A DNA stretch of 64,000 nucleotides from CAIRDP01 sp037138335 (lineage in GTDB: Bacteria; Bacteroidota; Bacteroidia; Bacteroidales; FEN-979): positions 1 through 64,000 of the forward strand of contig JBAXIO010000003.1 in assembly GCA_037138335.1 (NCBI GenBank), given 5' to 3'. Made by a program: the position numbers and the translations under genes. Numbering within the stretch: position 1 is the stretch's first letter; the number at the start of each line of letters is the position of its first letter. The notes under the pieces are model-generated. The model was not told where the DNA came from. It saw nothing but the letters and a program-made list of their open reading frames with translations, and ran no database searches. Shown here piece by piece: positions 1 to 8,227 of the stretch.

Positions 1-55
1 ATTCGCAGGATTAGCTGCGCTTCCTGCTCATTGCATTCGCAGGATTAGCTGCGCT
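1..55. repeat. short direct repeat, two copies of 21 bp
   Basis: The 21-base word beginning attcgcaggatt is present identically at 1-21 and 35-55, separated by 13 bases. No coding frame across it is convincing. It lies at the window edge, so further copies upstream cannot be excluded. The origin is unknown; it fits the pattern of short intergenic direct repeats seen elsewhere in this window. Confidence 0.7.
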
Positions 56-110
56 GATCCGTTTGAGGGGAGGCTTAACCACTCAATCCCCTGGCTCGCT
101 TCGCTCGCCC

Positions 111-177
111 GGTCTTTTTCTTTTTCCGCCTCAGCCACGAAGCAAGCTTCGGGCCTCGGCGGAAAAAGAAAAACCCC
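111..177. repeat. long inverted repeat downstream of the initiator tRNA
   Basis: The arm at 111-130 (g-tttttctttttccgcc) is the reverse complement of 158-177 apart from one or two bases. Inside it lies a second perfect hairpin, cgaagc-aa-gcttcg, at 138-151. The structure sits just beyond the tRNA terminator, and its A-rich arm doubles as the terminator T-tract. Together with bases 56-110 this stretch contains no gene that I can support. Confidence 0.6.
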
Positions 178-198
178 GGCACTTTCGTGCCAGGGTTT
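161..198 (-). terminator. Rho-independent terminator of the initiator tRNA
   Basis: Read on the minus strand, a stem of aaaccc/ggcac pairs with gtgcc/gggttt around a 4-nt loop (171-198). It is followed by a T-rich run (the A-rich stretch 161-173 on the plus strand). It lies 3 nt past the encoded CCA end of the tRNA. Confidence 0.75.
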
Positions 199-200
199 CG

Positions 201-275
<75 letters not shown>

Positions 276-286
276 ATATATTTTCG

Positions 287-294
287 TACCTTTG
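287..294 (+). promoter_or_regulatory. Bacteroidota -7 box upstream of era
   Basis: TACCTTTG matches the TAnnTTTG -7 consensus about 80 nt before the era ATG. No clear TTG -33 element is visible, because that position falls inside the tRNA gene. It would start the era-der-hslR-tonB transcript and is divergent from the tRNA promoter. Confidence 0.45.
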
Positions 295-329
295 TCGTTT
301 GTAACGCGGTATAATTAGGTTTCGCGCTG

Positions 330-359
330 CAAAGATAGGGTTATTTTGCCGCATCTCAA
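330..359 (-). promoter_or_regulatory. promoter of the initiator tRNA
   Basis: On the minus strand TTG (359-357), a 19-nt spacer and TATCTTTG (337-330) give a full Bacteroidota sigma-70 type promoter. Transcription would start around 322, roughly 47 nt before the mature tRNA 5' end. Confidence 0.7.
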
Positions 360-375
360 AATTTATAAAAAAATT

Positions 376-1272
376 ATGGCTCATAAAGCCGGCTATATTA
401 CTATCCTCGGGTATCCCAACGTTGGGAAATCAACCCTGATGAACGCCCTGATAGGTGAAAAGCTTTCAGGTATTACTCCAAAAGCCCAGACGACCAGGCA
501 CCGTATAATAGGGATACTTAATGATGAGAATTACCAGATAGTGTTTTCGGATACCCCTGGAATCCTCACCCCGAAATATAAACTGCACCAGGCTATGGTA
601 TCGGCCATAAGTTCATCATTGTCCGACGCCGACATTATCCTGCTTGTCACCGAACCCGGACTGAAATTCACCCATGATGAAATCCTCCAGAGAATAATCA
701 ATACGAATCTTCCTGTTATCATCCTCATCAATAAAATAGATACAATAGACCAGCTTAAACTCGAAAAGGAAGTGGAAAATTGGGCAAAACTGCTGCCAAA
801 AGCCGAGATCCTCCCGGTATCGGCCCTTCACCAGTCCAACCTTGACTTGCTGAAGACCCGGCTTATCAAACTGCTGCCGCAACATCCGCCTTTTTATGAT
901 AAAAGCGAGCTGACCGACAGGAATGAAAGGTTCTTTGTTTCGGAGATCATCCGAGAAAAGATCCTTATGAATTATTCCCAGGAGGTGCCATATTCTGTCG
1001 AAGTTGCTATTGATTCTTTTAAAGAGGATGAATCACTGATACGGATCAGGGCGATCATCTTCATCGCAAGGGAATCACAGAAAGCCATCATACTCGGCCA
1101 CCAGGGTAAGTCCATTAAAAAACTGGGCACCGAAGCCCGCCTTTCTATCGAGGAATTCCTTGGACGGCATGTGTTTCTTGAACTGCATGTAAAGGTGTCG
1201 AAGGACTGGAGGGAGGATGAACTCCAGCTGAAAAGGTTCGGGTATAATTTAAGCGATGATAAAGAATTGTGA
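376..1272 (+). CDS. era: GTPase Era
   Basis: Era binds 16S rRNA near its 3' end during maturation of the 30S ribosomal subunit. The protein is about 298 residues when started at the ATG at 376, which gives the usual Era N-terminus (MAHKAG...). An in-frame TTG at 346 would add ten residues with no family support. G1 is GYPNVGKST, the switch region contains TTRHR, G3 is DTPG, and G4 is NKID. The C-terminal half has the KH RNA-binding domain (around GHQGKSIKKLG), ending at the typical length. It is first in a run with der, hslR and a TonB-like gene; a 75-bp spacer of short repeats separates it from der. Confidence 0.95.
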   Translation: MAHKAGYITILGYPNVGKSTLMNALIGEKLSGITPKAQTTRHRIIGILNDENYQIVFSDTPGILTPKYKLHQAMVSAISSSLSDADIILLVTEPGLKFTHDEILQRIINTNLPVIILINKIDTIDQLKLEKEVENWAKLLPKAEILPVSALHQSNLDLLKTRLIKLLPQHPPFYDKSELTDRNERFFVSEIIREKILMNYSQEVPYSVEVAIDSFKEDESLIRIRAIIFIARESQKAIILGHQGKSIKKLGTEARLSIEEFLGRHVFLELHVKVSKDWREDELQLKRFGYNLSDDKEL

Positions 1273-1282
1273 TGAATGAAAC

Positions 1283-1333
1283 CGTGATGATCGTGATGAC
1301 GTGAAGAGCGCGATGAGCGTGATGGCGTGATGA
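1283..1333. repeat. degenerate 8-9 bp tandem array between era and der
   Basis: Six imperfect units of the type CGTGATGA (8-9 bp) follow one another in the 75-bp spacer. There is no gene in this spacer. It belongs to the family of short intergenic arrays seen at several places in the window. Confidence 0.6.
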
Positions 1334-1347
1334 ATAATTAAACAAAT

Positions 1348-2670
1348 ATGTCGAAAATAGTAGCTATTGTTGGTCGCCCGAATGTGGGTAAAAGTACACT
1401 CTTCAACCGCCTCGTGGGACAGCGTGAAGCTATTGTCGACCCAACCAGCGGGGTGACCCGCGACCGTCACTACGGGATGTCGGACTGGAACGGCCACCAG
1501 TTCTCGGTGATCGATACCGGGGGTTATGTCGACGATTCAGGTGATATTTTTGAATCGGAAATTAAAAAGCAGGTTAACCTCGCCATAGATGAAGCTGATA
1601 TTATACTGTTTGTTGTGGATGCGAGGGAGGGTGTTACCATCATGGATGAAGATGTGGCCAATATCCTCCGCCGCTCGGGCAAAAAAGCGATACTGGTCCC
1701 CAATAAGATCGACAGCGGAAAGCAGGCAAACATGGTTCATGACTTCTATTCACTGGGAATGGAACAGATCTTCGGGATATCTGCCGTGAGCGGCAGCGGT
1801 ACAGGCGAACTCCTTGATGCAGTTACGGAACTTTTCCAGCCACTGGGTGAGTCATCGCCTGAGAACAACGAGGAATTGTCGGATCTCCCCAAGATATCCA
1901 TTGTAGGCCGCCCGAATGCGGGGAAATCTTCCCTGGTGAATATGTTGCTGGGGATCGACAGGACTATTGTGACCCCTCTTCCGGGAACTACCCGCGACTC
2001 CATTCATTCGATTTACAACTCGTTCGGCCTCAATTTTCTCCTGGTAGATACAGCCGGGATAAGGAAAAAAGGGAAAGTCAAGGAGGATATCGAATTCTAT
2101 TCGGTCATGCGGGCCATACGATCAATCGAACACAGCGATGTATGCATGCTCATGGTCGATGCGGAAAGGGGTTTCGAAGCCCAGGACCTCAATATTTTCC
2201 ATATTATCGACAGGAACCACAAAGGTGTTGTCATCGTTGTAAATAAATGGGATCTTGTTGAAAAGCAGACCAATACGCATAAGGATTTTGAAGAAATGAT
2301 CAGGGAGCAGACCGCTCCTTTCCGCGATATCCCCATTGTGTTTACCTCGGTAACCGAGAAACAGCGTATCCTTAAAGCAATGGAGACTGCCGTTACGGTT
2401 TATAAAAACAGAATGCGGAAGATCCCTACACGGGAACTTAATGATTTCATACTTCCCGTGATCGAACAAACTCCGCCCCCGGCAGTAAAAGGGAAATATG
2501 TACGTATCAAATTTGCCACACAGTTGCCCACGGCTTTCCCTTCCTTCGTATTTTTCTGTAACCACCCTCAATACTTAAAGGATCCGTACCGGCGTTTTAT
2601 TGAGAATAAAATCAGGGAGCAATTTAATTTTACGGGGGCTCCCATGGAGATTTTTTTCCGTCAGAAATGA
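1348..2670 (+). CDS. der: ribosome biogenesis GTPase Der (EngA)
   Basis: Der acts in assembly of the 50S subunit. The 440-residue length and architecture match the family: G domain 1 starts at the N-terminus with GRPNVGKST, DTGG and NKID; G domain 2 has GRPNAGKSS, DTAGIRKKGK and NKWD; a C-terminal KH-like domain follows (QTPPPAVKGKYVRIKF region). The two neighbouring ribosome-assembly GTPases era and der in one operon is a sensible pairing. The stop codon overlaps the next ATG (ATGA), which suggests translational coupling with hslR. Confidence 0.96.
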   Translation: MSKIVAIVGRPNVGKSTLFNRLVGQREAIVDPTSGVTRDRHYGMSDWNGHQFSVIDTGGYVDDSGDIFESEIKKQVNLAIDEADIILFVVDAREGVTIMDEDVANILRRSGKKAILVPNKIDSGKQANMVHDFYSLGMEQIFGISAVSGSGTGELLDAVTELFQPLGESSPENNEELSDLPKISIVGRPNAGKSSLVNMLLGIDRTIVTPLPGTTRDSIHSIYNSFGLNFLLVDTAGIRKKGKVKEDIEFYSVMRAIRSIEHSDVCMLMVDAERGFEAQDLNIFHIIDRNHKGVVIVVNKWDLVEKQTNTHKDFEEMIREQTAPFRDIPIVFTSVTEKQRILKAMETAVTVYKNRMRKIPTRELNDFILPVIEQTPPPAVKGKYVRIKFATQLPTAFPSFVFFCNHPQYLKDPYRRFIENKIREQFNFTGAPMEIFFRQK

Positions 2671-3053
2671 TAGAAGGGGTCAGGATAGATAAATGGTTAT
2701 GGGCTGTGCGCCTTTTTAAGACCCGCAGCCAGGCAACCGATGCATGCAAATCGGGAAAGATCAGGATTGACGGGCATATAGTGAAGCCTTCCAGGGAGGT
2801 TAAAACCGGTGACGAGATAAGTATTTCCCAGCAGGCGATTACAAAAAACGTCAAAGTACTCGGGATCCTTGATAACAGGGTAGGGGCGCCCCTCGTGCCT
2901 GATTATATGAAAGATCTTACCCCTGAAGAAGAATATGCCAGGGTTAAGATGATGAGACAGCTTAATTTTGAATTCCGTGATCCCGGTACCGGGAGGCCTA
3001 CCAAACGCCACAGGAGGGAAATCGAAGTACTAAAAAAATACCTGGGGGAATGA
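2667..3053 (+). CDS. hslR: Hsp15-like S4-domain RNA-binding protein
   Basis: This 128-residue protein has an N-terminal S4 domain (RIDKWLWAVRLFKTRSQA..., residues 5-60) followed by a basic C-terminus ending in a KRHRREIE stretch. That is the pattern of the ribosome-associated heat shock protein Hsp15, which rescues 50S subunits carrying nascent chain-tRNA. It overlaps der (ATGA at 2667) and the following TonB-like gene (ATGA at 3050), so the three are translationally coupled. The name comes from family resemblance; another S4 paralogue with a related role is possible. Confidence 0.85.
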   Translation: MIEGVRIDKWLWAVRLFKTRSQATDACKSGKIRIDGHIVKPSREVKTGDEISISQQAITKNVKVLGILDNRVGAPLVPDYMKDLTPEEEYARVKMMRQLNFEFRDPGTGRPTKRHRREIEVLKKYLGE

Positions 3054-3820
3054 AGGCAAGCCATCAGCCCGACTTGTTCGACATTGTTTTCACTGGAAGG
3101 AACCAGGAATACGGAGGATATGTTTTACGAAAGGTCTACCCGAGAAACCTCCTGATCTCGATAATTATTTCAGTGTTTCTCTTTGTGTCAGTGATAGTGG
3201 GGGCATTCCTGTACTTTTTCTTTGAGCCCGTCCCCTTGTTAAACGAAGATTTTATTACCTATGTTGAATATCTCCCTCTCCAGCCCCCTCAGGATGATGA
3301 TATGGACAAACTTGCCGGGTCCCTCCCAAAACAAACGGAAGAACAACAAATCCCCCTTGTTACCGACTCGGTGATGGAGCAAAAACTCAAACCTGCCGAA
3401 GAAAGTCCTCCCGTTGAAGAAGAAGCCCCTGCGGCCGATACTATCGGCAAAGGGCATGGCAATGCCATTGACGGCAAAGGGGAGGGTGAAGTAAACGGAC
3501 TGGTAACGGTGATTGATGCCTATCCGAAGTACCCGGGAGGTGACGACGCCAGGCTCTGGTTCCTCCGAAAGAATGTCAGGTACCCCGAGGCCGCATTAAA
3601 GGCCTCAATCCAGGGTGTTGTTGTTGTTGTTTTCGTAATCGAGCTCGACGGCTCCCTGTCGAACATAGAAGTGAGCAAAAGCATCGGAGGCGGCTGCGAT
3701 GAAGAGGCTATCAGGGTGATAAAACTTATGCCCAGGTGGGAGCCTGCAAGGCGCAATGGCAAGCCTGTGAGGGTGGCTGTCAAATTCCCTATTGTATTTA
3801 ACAGGATGTTGGCCAAATAA
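3050..3820 (+). CDS. TonB-type energy transducer
   Basis: The 256-residue protein has a cytoplasmic N-terminus, one membrane segment (about residues 33-57), an acidic and proline-rich periplasmic linker (about 75-145), and a C-terminal TonB domain (about 160-254) with the Bacteroidota pattern YPGGDDA...F, V.FVIE.DG and GGGCDEEA. The family transfers proton-motive energy to outer-membrane TonB-dependent receptors. No ExbB/ExbD genes lie nearby, so it probably works with partners encoded elsewhere. It closes the era operon by ATGA overlap and is followed directly by a strong terminator. Confidence 0.88.
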   Translation: MKASHQPDLFDIVFTGRNQEYGGYVLRKVYPRNLLISIIISVFLFVSVIVGAFLYFFFEPVPLLNEDFITYVEYLPLQPPQDDDMDKLAGSLPKQTEEQQIPLVTDSVMEQKLKPAEESPPVEEEAPAADTIGKGHGNAIDGKGEGEVNGLVTVIDAYPKYPGGDDARLWFLRKNVRYPEAALKASIQGVVVVVFVIELDGSLSNIEVSKSIGGGCDEEAIRVIKLMPRWEPARRNGKPVRVAVKFPIVFNRMLAK

Positions 3821-3860
3821 AACGCAAGAGGCCGTCCCGGGAGGACGGCCTCTTGCGTTT
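3820..3860. terminator. bidirectional terminator
   Basis: A perfect 18-bp stem (3820-3837 with 3843-3860) encloses a 5-nt loop. A-rich and T-rich flanks occur on both sides, so it can stop the plus-strand era operon and the convergent minus-strand small gene. Confidence 0.9.
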
Positions 3861-3879
3861 AAAACAGAAAAGTTCCCTG

Positions 3880-4122
3880 TTACTTCTTTTCAGGAGCTTT
3901 CTTTTCAGCTGGTTTTTCTGCAGGTTTTTCTGCAGGTTTTGCAGCTTTCTTTTCAGCAGGTTTTGTGGCTGGCTTTGCAGCATCTTTCTTTTCAGCAGTG
4001 GGCTCTTTCTTTGGAGCTTCTTTCTTTTCGGCTGGTTTCTGATCCTTTGCCTGTGGGGTCTGTGCAAAAGTTAAACCGGCAAACAGCAAAATAGCTGATA
4101 CTAAGACAACGACTTTTTTCAT
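3880..4122 (-). CDS. small secreted Lys/Ala/Pro/Glu-rich protein
   Basis: The 80-residue product starts with a clear signal peptide (about residues 1-20, ending LTFAQ). The mature part consists almost only of K, A, P and E in PAEKK/PAEKP-type repeats. It has no cysteine and no recognisable domain. Such tails resemble histone-H1-like or AlgP-like low-complexity proteins, but the signal peptide argues for an envelope location, where a basic polymer could bind LPS, peptidoglycan or extracellular DNA. That function is inference only. It has its own predicted promoter (4168-4175) and shares the terminator at 3820-3860. Large plus-strand ORFs across it are shadows of the repeats. Confidence 0.7.
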   Translation of the reverse strand: MKKVVVLVSAILLFAGLTFAQTPQAKDQKPAEKKEAPKKEPTAEKKDAAKPATKPAEKKAAKPAEKPAEKPAEKKAPEKK

Positions 4123-4167
4123 GATGATGTGTTTTTATTGTTAGAGATTAAATGTTTTTAAGCATTG

Positions 4168-4175
4168 CAAAGTTA
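4168..4175 (-). promoter_or_regulatory. -7 box for the small secreted protein
   Basis: The minus strand reads TAACTTTG, matching TAnnTTTG, about 45 nt upstream of the ATG at 4122. A matching -33 TTG is not evident. Confidence 0.45.
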
Positions 4176-4253
4176 TATGAAGGACAGCAGGCAGACCGAA
4201 AAAGCCGGATTAAGATTTTATAAAGAAAATACAGGATTGGGAATCAGCAGAAC

Positions 4254-6923
4254 TTATCTTTTCCCTGCCAGAATATCTTTCATTAATTCGAGAATGCTTG
4301 CCTGGTCAAAAGGTTTTGCAAGGTAATGCGTACAGCCCTGGGCGATCAGCATATCCTTATCACCGCTCATGGTATACCCGGTAACGGCAATCACTGGAAT
4401 ATCCTTGTAACCTTCAACTTTCCTGATCTCCTTTGTTGTTTCAATGCCGTTAATGCCGTATCCCAGGTTGATATCCATCAGGATGGCAGAATATTTTTTT
4501 GTCTTTACCATTTGGATAGCTGAGGCTCCATCAGGGGCATATTCAAGCCGGCATACTTTCCTGAGAAAAAATTCGGTAAGCTCTTTATTCACCAGGTTGT
4601 CCTCAACAAGAAGTACCCAGGGCAACTCAGCCTTTTCGGGTGTTTTTAATTCATTGACTCCTTTGGGTGAGGGTGAAGCTCCTTCCGGGGATACCTCAGT
4701 TTGACGGTATGGAAGCCAGATGTGAAAAGTGGAGCCTTTGCCGGGTTTGCTCTCCAGGGTGATCTTGCCTTCTAAAAGGTCTATGGTTTTCTTGCAAATG
4801 GTAAGGCCGATCCCGGATCCCTGGTACTTCCTTCCAAATCCTTCGCTGACCTGCCTGAATTCCTGGAACACCAGGTCATGATAGTCGTTTTCAATCCCTA
4901 TCCCCGTATCGCTGATCGAAATTATTACATACCCCTCTGTTCCCGGAGTATTTGTTGTAACATCGATTGTAACTCCTCCTTTTTCAGTGAATTTGATAGC
5001 ATTATCAATGATCTGCCGGCAAAGTTGCTTGAGCAGCTGCTCATCGGTATTTACCTTGATAAAGGGATCAGCGTTTAAAGTGACGGTAAGATTTTTTTCG
5101 TTTGCAAGGGGAGCAAGCGATTTAATCACTGAATTAAGGCTTTCCTTCAGAAGAAGCGGCCGTATGGTAAGAGTAACTTTACCCGCGACAAGCTGTGATA
5201 AGGTGATCAGTGAGTTGAGGGTCCCCATAAGTCTTCTTCCGGATGAGTGGATGTTCTCGGCCATCATCTCGTGGTCTGTATCCTTCAACTCAGATTTAAG
5301 TATTTCGGCAAACCCCAGTATCCCGTTTAAGGGGGTTCTCAGTTCATGGCTCACATTGGCAAGAATTGATGATTTGAGGCGGTCTGATTCTTCGGCTTTG
5401 TCTTTGGCGACAATCAACTGGTTCTCGAAGGATTTTCTGAGCGTGATATCCTTGTCGGCACCCCGGTAACCGGTATATTTCCCGTTAAGGTCAAATAACG
5501 GGATCCCTGAGGATTCAAGATATACGATATGTCCGTCACGATGAATTACCCGGTTTGTAAGAAAATTCAGGGGTTTGTAATCGTGAACAAATTTCCTGAG
5601 TTCTTCTTTTACAGCTTCCACGTCATCGGGAAGCATGAAAGCGAAGGGCGATTTACCCAGAAGCTCTTCAGACCGGTACCCGGTGATATCATAAACCTTT
5701 GAGCTGACATAAGTATATCTCCACTGGGGATCGATTTCCCAGATATAATCGTTGGTAAGATCAACAATAGCGCTTAGCCTTTCCTCACTTTCCTTGACAC
5801 GGGCTTCAGCAATCTTGTTCCTGGTTATATCGCGGAAGATACCGAAAGTACCGGAAAATTGTCCGTTCGCATCATACTGTGGAGTTGCTGTGACGATGAT
5901 CCATCTCCTTTGGCCGTCAAGCCTCAGAACTTCCACTTCGTAAATATTCTTCTGGCCGAGAATGCGGTTCTGGGTTTGCTTTAATATTTCTGTATGTGAA
6001 GACGGATGTATAAAGTTCAGGAGTTTTTGTCCGACAAGCTGGGAAGACGGAAGGCCGAAAATCTCGGAGGCAGCCGGGTTAACATATGTAAACCGTTCAT
6101 TCAAATCTACCACCCCGATTCCTTCACCTATATTCTCAACAAGTTCTTTGTGACGTTCTTCACTTTCCTTAAGCGCTTTTTCCTTGTACCTTATATCGGA
6201 GATGTCTTTTGCTATCAGGAGAAAATATTTTTCCCCCTGGATCTCCACTACCTGGCCATTCAGCTGAACCGGGATTTCCCGGTTGTCTTTGCGTTTCCAG
6301 CGTGATTCGGACCGGGATATCTTATTTTTCCCGCTGCCGTTATTAAATGTCATTAAAATATTTTCCCATTCCAAAGCAGGCACGACATCTGTTACTTTTT
6401 TGCTGGTGATCTCATCTTTCGTATATCCCAGCAATTCCAGGGTCGCCTGGTTCGTGTCAACAATCTCAGAAGTGTCGGGCCTGATCATCAGGATCGTTTC
6501 CGATGCCAGCTCAAACAGCACATGATAACGTAATTCCTTATGCCTTAAAAGCCTGTCGAATTTCTCAAGCCGGGTTTCTATTGCTTTTAAAAGTTCCGGG
6601 GGATCAGCAGGCTTGGTGATGTAATCATCGGCTCCCATCTGCATCCCTATACGAATGTCCTGCTTGTCGGTGAGGGAAGAAAGAAAAATAAACGGGATAT
6701 CGGCTGTGGTAATATCCTTCTTAAGGGCCCTGTATACCTCGTGCCCTGAAATCCCGGGCATAAGGATATCTGAGAGGATGAGATCGGGCAAGCGGGTTTT
6801 TGCAAGAGATATTCCTTCTGCACCGTTTATCGCCTTTAACACCTCGTAACCTGATGTTTCAAGAAAATCGGCGGTAGTCTCAAGAATAAGCCTGTCATCT
6901 TCAATAAGGAGGACCGTCTTCAT
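4254..6923 (-). CDS. hybrid histidine kinase, REC-PAS3-HisKA-HATPase-REC
   Basis: An 889-residue soluble hybrid kinase. It has an N-terminal receiver (1-120, D52 in LILSDILMPG), three PAS/PAC domains (about 135-245, 255-370, 380-495), HisKA with H526 in NVSHELRTPLNG, HATPase (N641 in the N box, DTGIG at 672-676, GSGIGL at 702-707) and a C-terminal receiver (770-886, D817 in LMDIN). There is no membrane segment or signal peptide, so it senses a cytoplasmic cue or a partner's output through the PAS domains. It is an orphan: no response regulator lies next to it. Its promoter sits almost on the start codon. Confidence 0.93.
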   Translation of the reverse strand: MKTVLLIEDDRLILETTADFLETSGYEVLKAINGAEGISLAKTRLPDLILSDILMPGISGHEVYRALKKDITTADIPFIFLSSLTDKQDIRIGMQMGADDYITKPADPPELLKAIETRLEKFDRLLRHKELRYHVLFELASETILMIRPDTSEIVDTNQATLELLGYTKDEITSKKVTDVVPALEWENILMTFNNGSGKNKISRSESRWKRKDNREIPVQLNGQVVEIQGEKYFLLIAKDISDIRYKEKALKESEERHKELVENIGEGIGVVDLNERFTYVNPAASEIFGLPSSQLVGQKLLNFIHPSSHTEILKQTQNRILGQKNIYEVEVLRLDGQRRWIIVTATPQYDANGQFSGTFGIFRDITRNKIAEARVKESEERLSAIVDLTNDYIWEIDPQWRYTYVSSKVYDITGYRSEELLGKSPFAFMLPDDVEAVKEELRKFVHDYKPLNFLTNRVIHRDGHIVYLESSGIPLFDLNGKYTGYRGADKDITLRKSFENQLIVAKDKAEESDRLKSSILANVSHELRTPLNGILGFAEILKSELKDTDHEMMAENIHSSGRRLMGTLNSLITLSQLVAGKVTLTIRPLLLKESLNSVIKSLAPLANEKNLTVTLNADPFIKVNTDEQLLKQLCRQIIDNAIKFTEKGGVTIDVTTNTPGTEGYVIISISDTGIGIENDYHDLVFQEFRQVSEGFGRKYQGSGIGLTICKKTIDLLEGKITLESKPGKGSTFHIWLPYRQTEVSPEGASPSPKGVNELKTPEKAELPWVLLVEDNLVNKELTEFFLRKVCRLEYAPDGASAIQMVKTKKYSAILMDINLGYGINGIETTKEIRKVEGYKDIPVIAVTGYTMSGDKDMLIAQGCTHYLAKPFDQASILELMKDILAGKR

Positions 6924-6927
6924 GGTA

Positions 6928-6958
6928 CAAATATAGTCAGGCCTGAAAGAAAAACCAA
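6928..6958 (-). promoter_or_regulatory. promoter of the 889-residue hybrid kinase, near-leaderless
   Basis: On the minus strand TTG (6958-6956), a 20-nt spacer and TATATTTG (6935-6928) form a full promoter. Only 4 nt separate the -7 box from the ATG at 6923, so the transcript should begin at or within a few nt of the start codon. Confidence 0.65.
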
Positions 6959-6984
6959 ACTTTTCCTTAACTTAATCAAAGATA

Positions 6985-7437
6985 TCATTCCTTGTTTTTC
7001 GAGTCTATAATTATGGTCACCGGTCCGCTGTTCACAAGCGCCACTTCCATCATTCCACCAAAAACTCCGGTTTTGACTTCCTTCCCGGTTTCTGCTGATA
7101 AACTGCTTACAAACATTTCGTAAAGGGGAACAGCTTTCAAGGGTTTTGCAGCCCTGATATACGACGGCCTGTTGCCTTTCTTTGTGGATGCATGCAGTGT
7201 GAACTGGCTTACAAGCAGGGTTTCCCCGTTTATATCGGTGACAGACAGGTTCATGACACCATCGGTATCGTCAAATATCCTTAACCTGGCAACCTTCTGG
7301 CATAACCAGTTTACGTCATCCGCAGTATCATCATCTTCAATTCCCAGAAGGATAAGAAGCCCGAGGCCGATAGAGGCATGGACCTTTCCTTCAATTTCCA
7401 CGGAAGCTGATGAAACTCTTTGAATTACTATCCTCAT
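6985..7437 (-). CDS. dtd: D-aminoacyl-tRNA deacylase
   Basis: Dtd hydrolyses D-amino acids (and Gly on tRNA-Ala) from mischarged tRNA. The product is 150 residues from the ATG at 7437, giving the usual start MRIVIQRV; an upstream in-frame ATG adds three residues that the family lacks. Active-site motifs are present: SQFTLHA with the following GNRPSY, and the Gly-cisPro motif region NSGPVT, preceded by FGGMMEV. A TAnnTTTG box lies 6 nt before the start. It is divergent from pdxJ. Confidence 0.95.
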   Translation of the reverse strand: MRIVIQRVSSASVEIEGKVHASIGLGLLILLGIEDDDTADDVNWLCQKVARLRIFDDTDGVMNLSVTDINGETLLVSQFTLHASTKKGNRPSYIRAAKPLKAVPLYEMFVSSLSAETGKEVKTGVFGGMMEVALVNSGPVTIIIDSKNKE

Positions 7438-7443
7438 ACAGTA

Positions 7444-7451
7444 CAAAGTTA
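7444..7451 (-). promoter_or_regulatory. -7 box of dtd
   Basis: The minus strand reads TAACTTTG ending 6 nt before the ATG at 7437, which predicts a leaderless or nearly leaderless transcript. No well-spaced TTG was found upstream. Confidence 0.5.
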
Positions 7452-7483
7452 CAAGCTTTTTATCTCAATTCACCCTTTAGTAT

Positions 7484-7491
7484 TAGCTTTG
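7484..7491 (+). promoter_or_regulatory. -7 box of pdxJ
   Basis: TAGCTTTG matches TAnnTTTG, 14 nt before the pdxJ ATG at 7506. It is divergent from the dtd box 33 bp away. Confidence 0.5.
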
Positions 7492-7505
7492 CATAAACTC
7501 TTGGG

Positions 7506-8219
7506 ATGACTAAATTAAGCGTAAATATTAACAAGATAGCTACCCTGCGAAATGCCAGGGGAGGGAACATGCCCGATCTGCTCAGGACGGCTTTGGATTG
7601 TGAACGGTATGGGGCGGAAGGCATAACGGTGCATCCCCGTCCCGATGAACGGCATGTGCGCTACCAGGATGTGTATGATCTCAAGCCGGTATTGACAACG
7701 GAATTCAATATTGAAGGCTATCCTTCAGAGGCTTTCATCGAACTTGTGTTGAAAGTAAAACCTGTCCAGGTTACCCTGGTACCCGATCCGCCGGGAGTGC
7801 TAACGTCCAATGCCGGATGGGATACCATTAAACATGAAAGCTTTCTTAAGGAGGTAATTTCAGGATTTAAATCCAGCGGGATAAGGACATCGGTATTCAT
7901 TGAAACAGATGAGAAAATGATCCGCAATGCCGCGAAAACGGGAGCCGACAGGGTAGAGTTATATACAGAAGCATTTGCCTCCGCTTATAAGGCCGATCCT
8001 CAAAAAGCGGTATTGCCTTTTCAAAAAGCAGCTGAAACTGCAAATGATTCAGGTTTAGGCGTAAATGCCGGGCATGATCTCAGCCTTGAAAACCTGCATT
8101 TTTTTTACCAGAACGTTCCTCACCTTCTCGAAGTCTCCATAGGGCATGCCCTGATCTGCGATGCTTTGTATTACGGGCTGGAAAATACCATTCAGATGTA
8201 CCTTCGCCAGCTTAAATAA
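7506..8219 (+). CDS. pdxJ: pyridoxine 5'-phosphate synthase
   Basis: PdxJ condenses 1-deoxy-D-xylulose 5-phosphate with 3-amino-2-oxopropyl phosphate in the DXP-dependent vitamin B6 pathway. The 237-residue length is normal. Family motifs are visible: SVNINKIATLRNARGG near the N-terminus, GITVHPRPDERH with catalytic His, and near the C-terminus GVNAGHDL and EVSIGHALI. It is followed within 9 bp by a secreted dipeptidase gene, probably cotranscribed, though the functions are unrelated. Confidence 0.95.
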   Translation: MTKLSVNINKIATLRNARGGNMPDLLRTALDCERYGAEGITVHPRPDERHVRYQDVYDLKPVLTTEFNIEGYPSEAFIELVLKVKPVQVTLVPDPPGVLTSNAGWDTIKHESFLKEVISGFKSSGIRTSVFIETDEKMIRNAAKTGADRVELYTEAFASAYKADPQKAVLPFQKAAETANDSGLGVNAGHDLSLENLHFFYQNVPHLLEVSIGHALICDALYYGLENTIQMYLRQLK

Positions 8220-8227
8220 AACCCTCC

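Noticed and set aside
3792..4094. Plus-strand ORFs over the small secreted gene
   Set aside because: Phe/Leu/Ser-rich shadow of the Lys/Ala/Pro repeats on the minus strand; no start region or family match.
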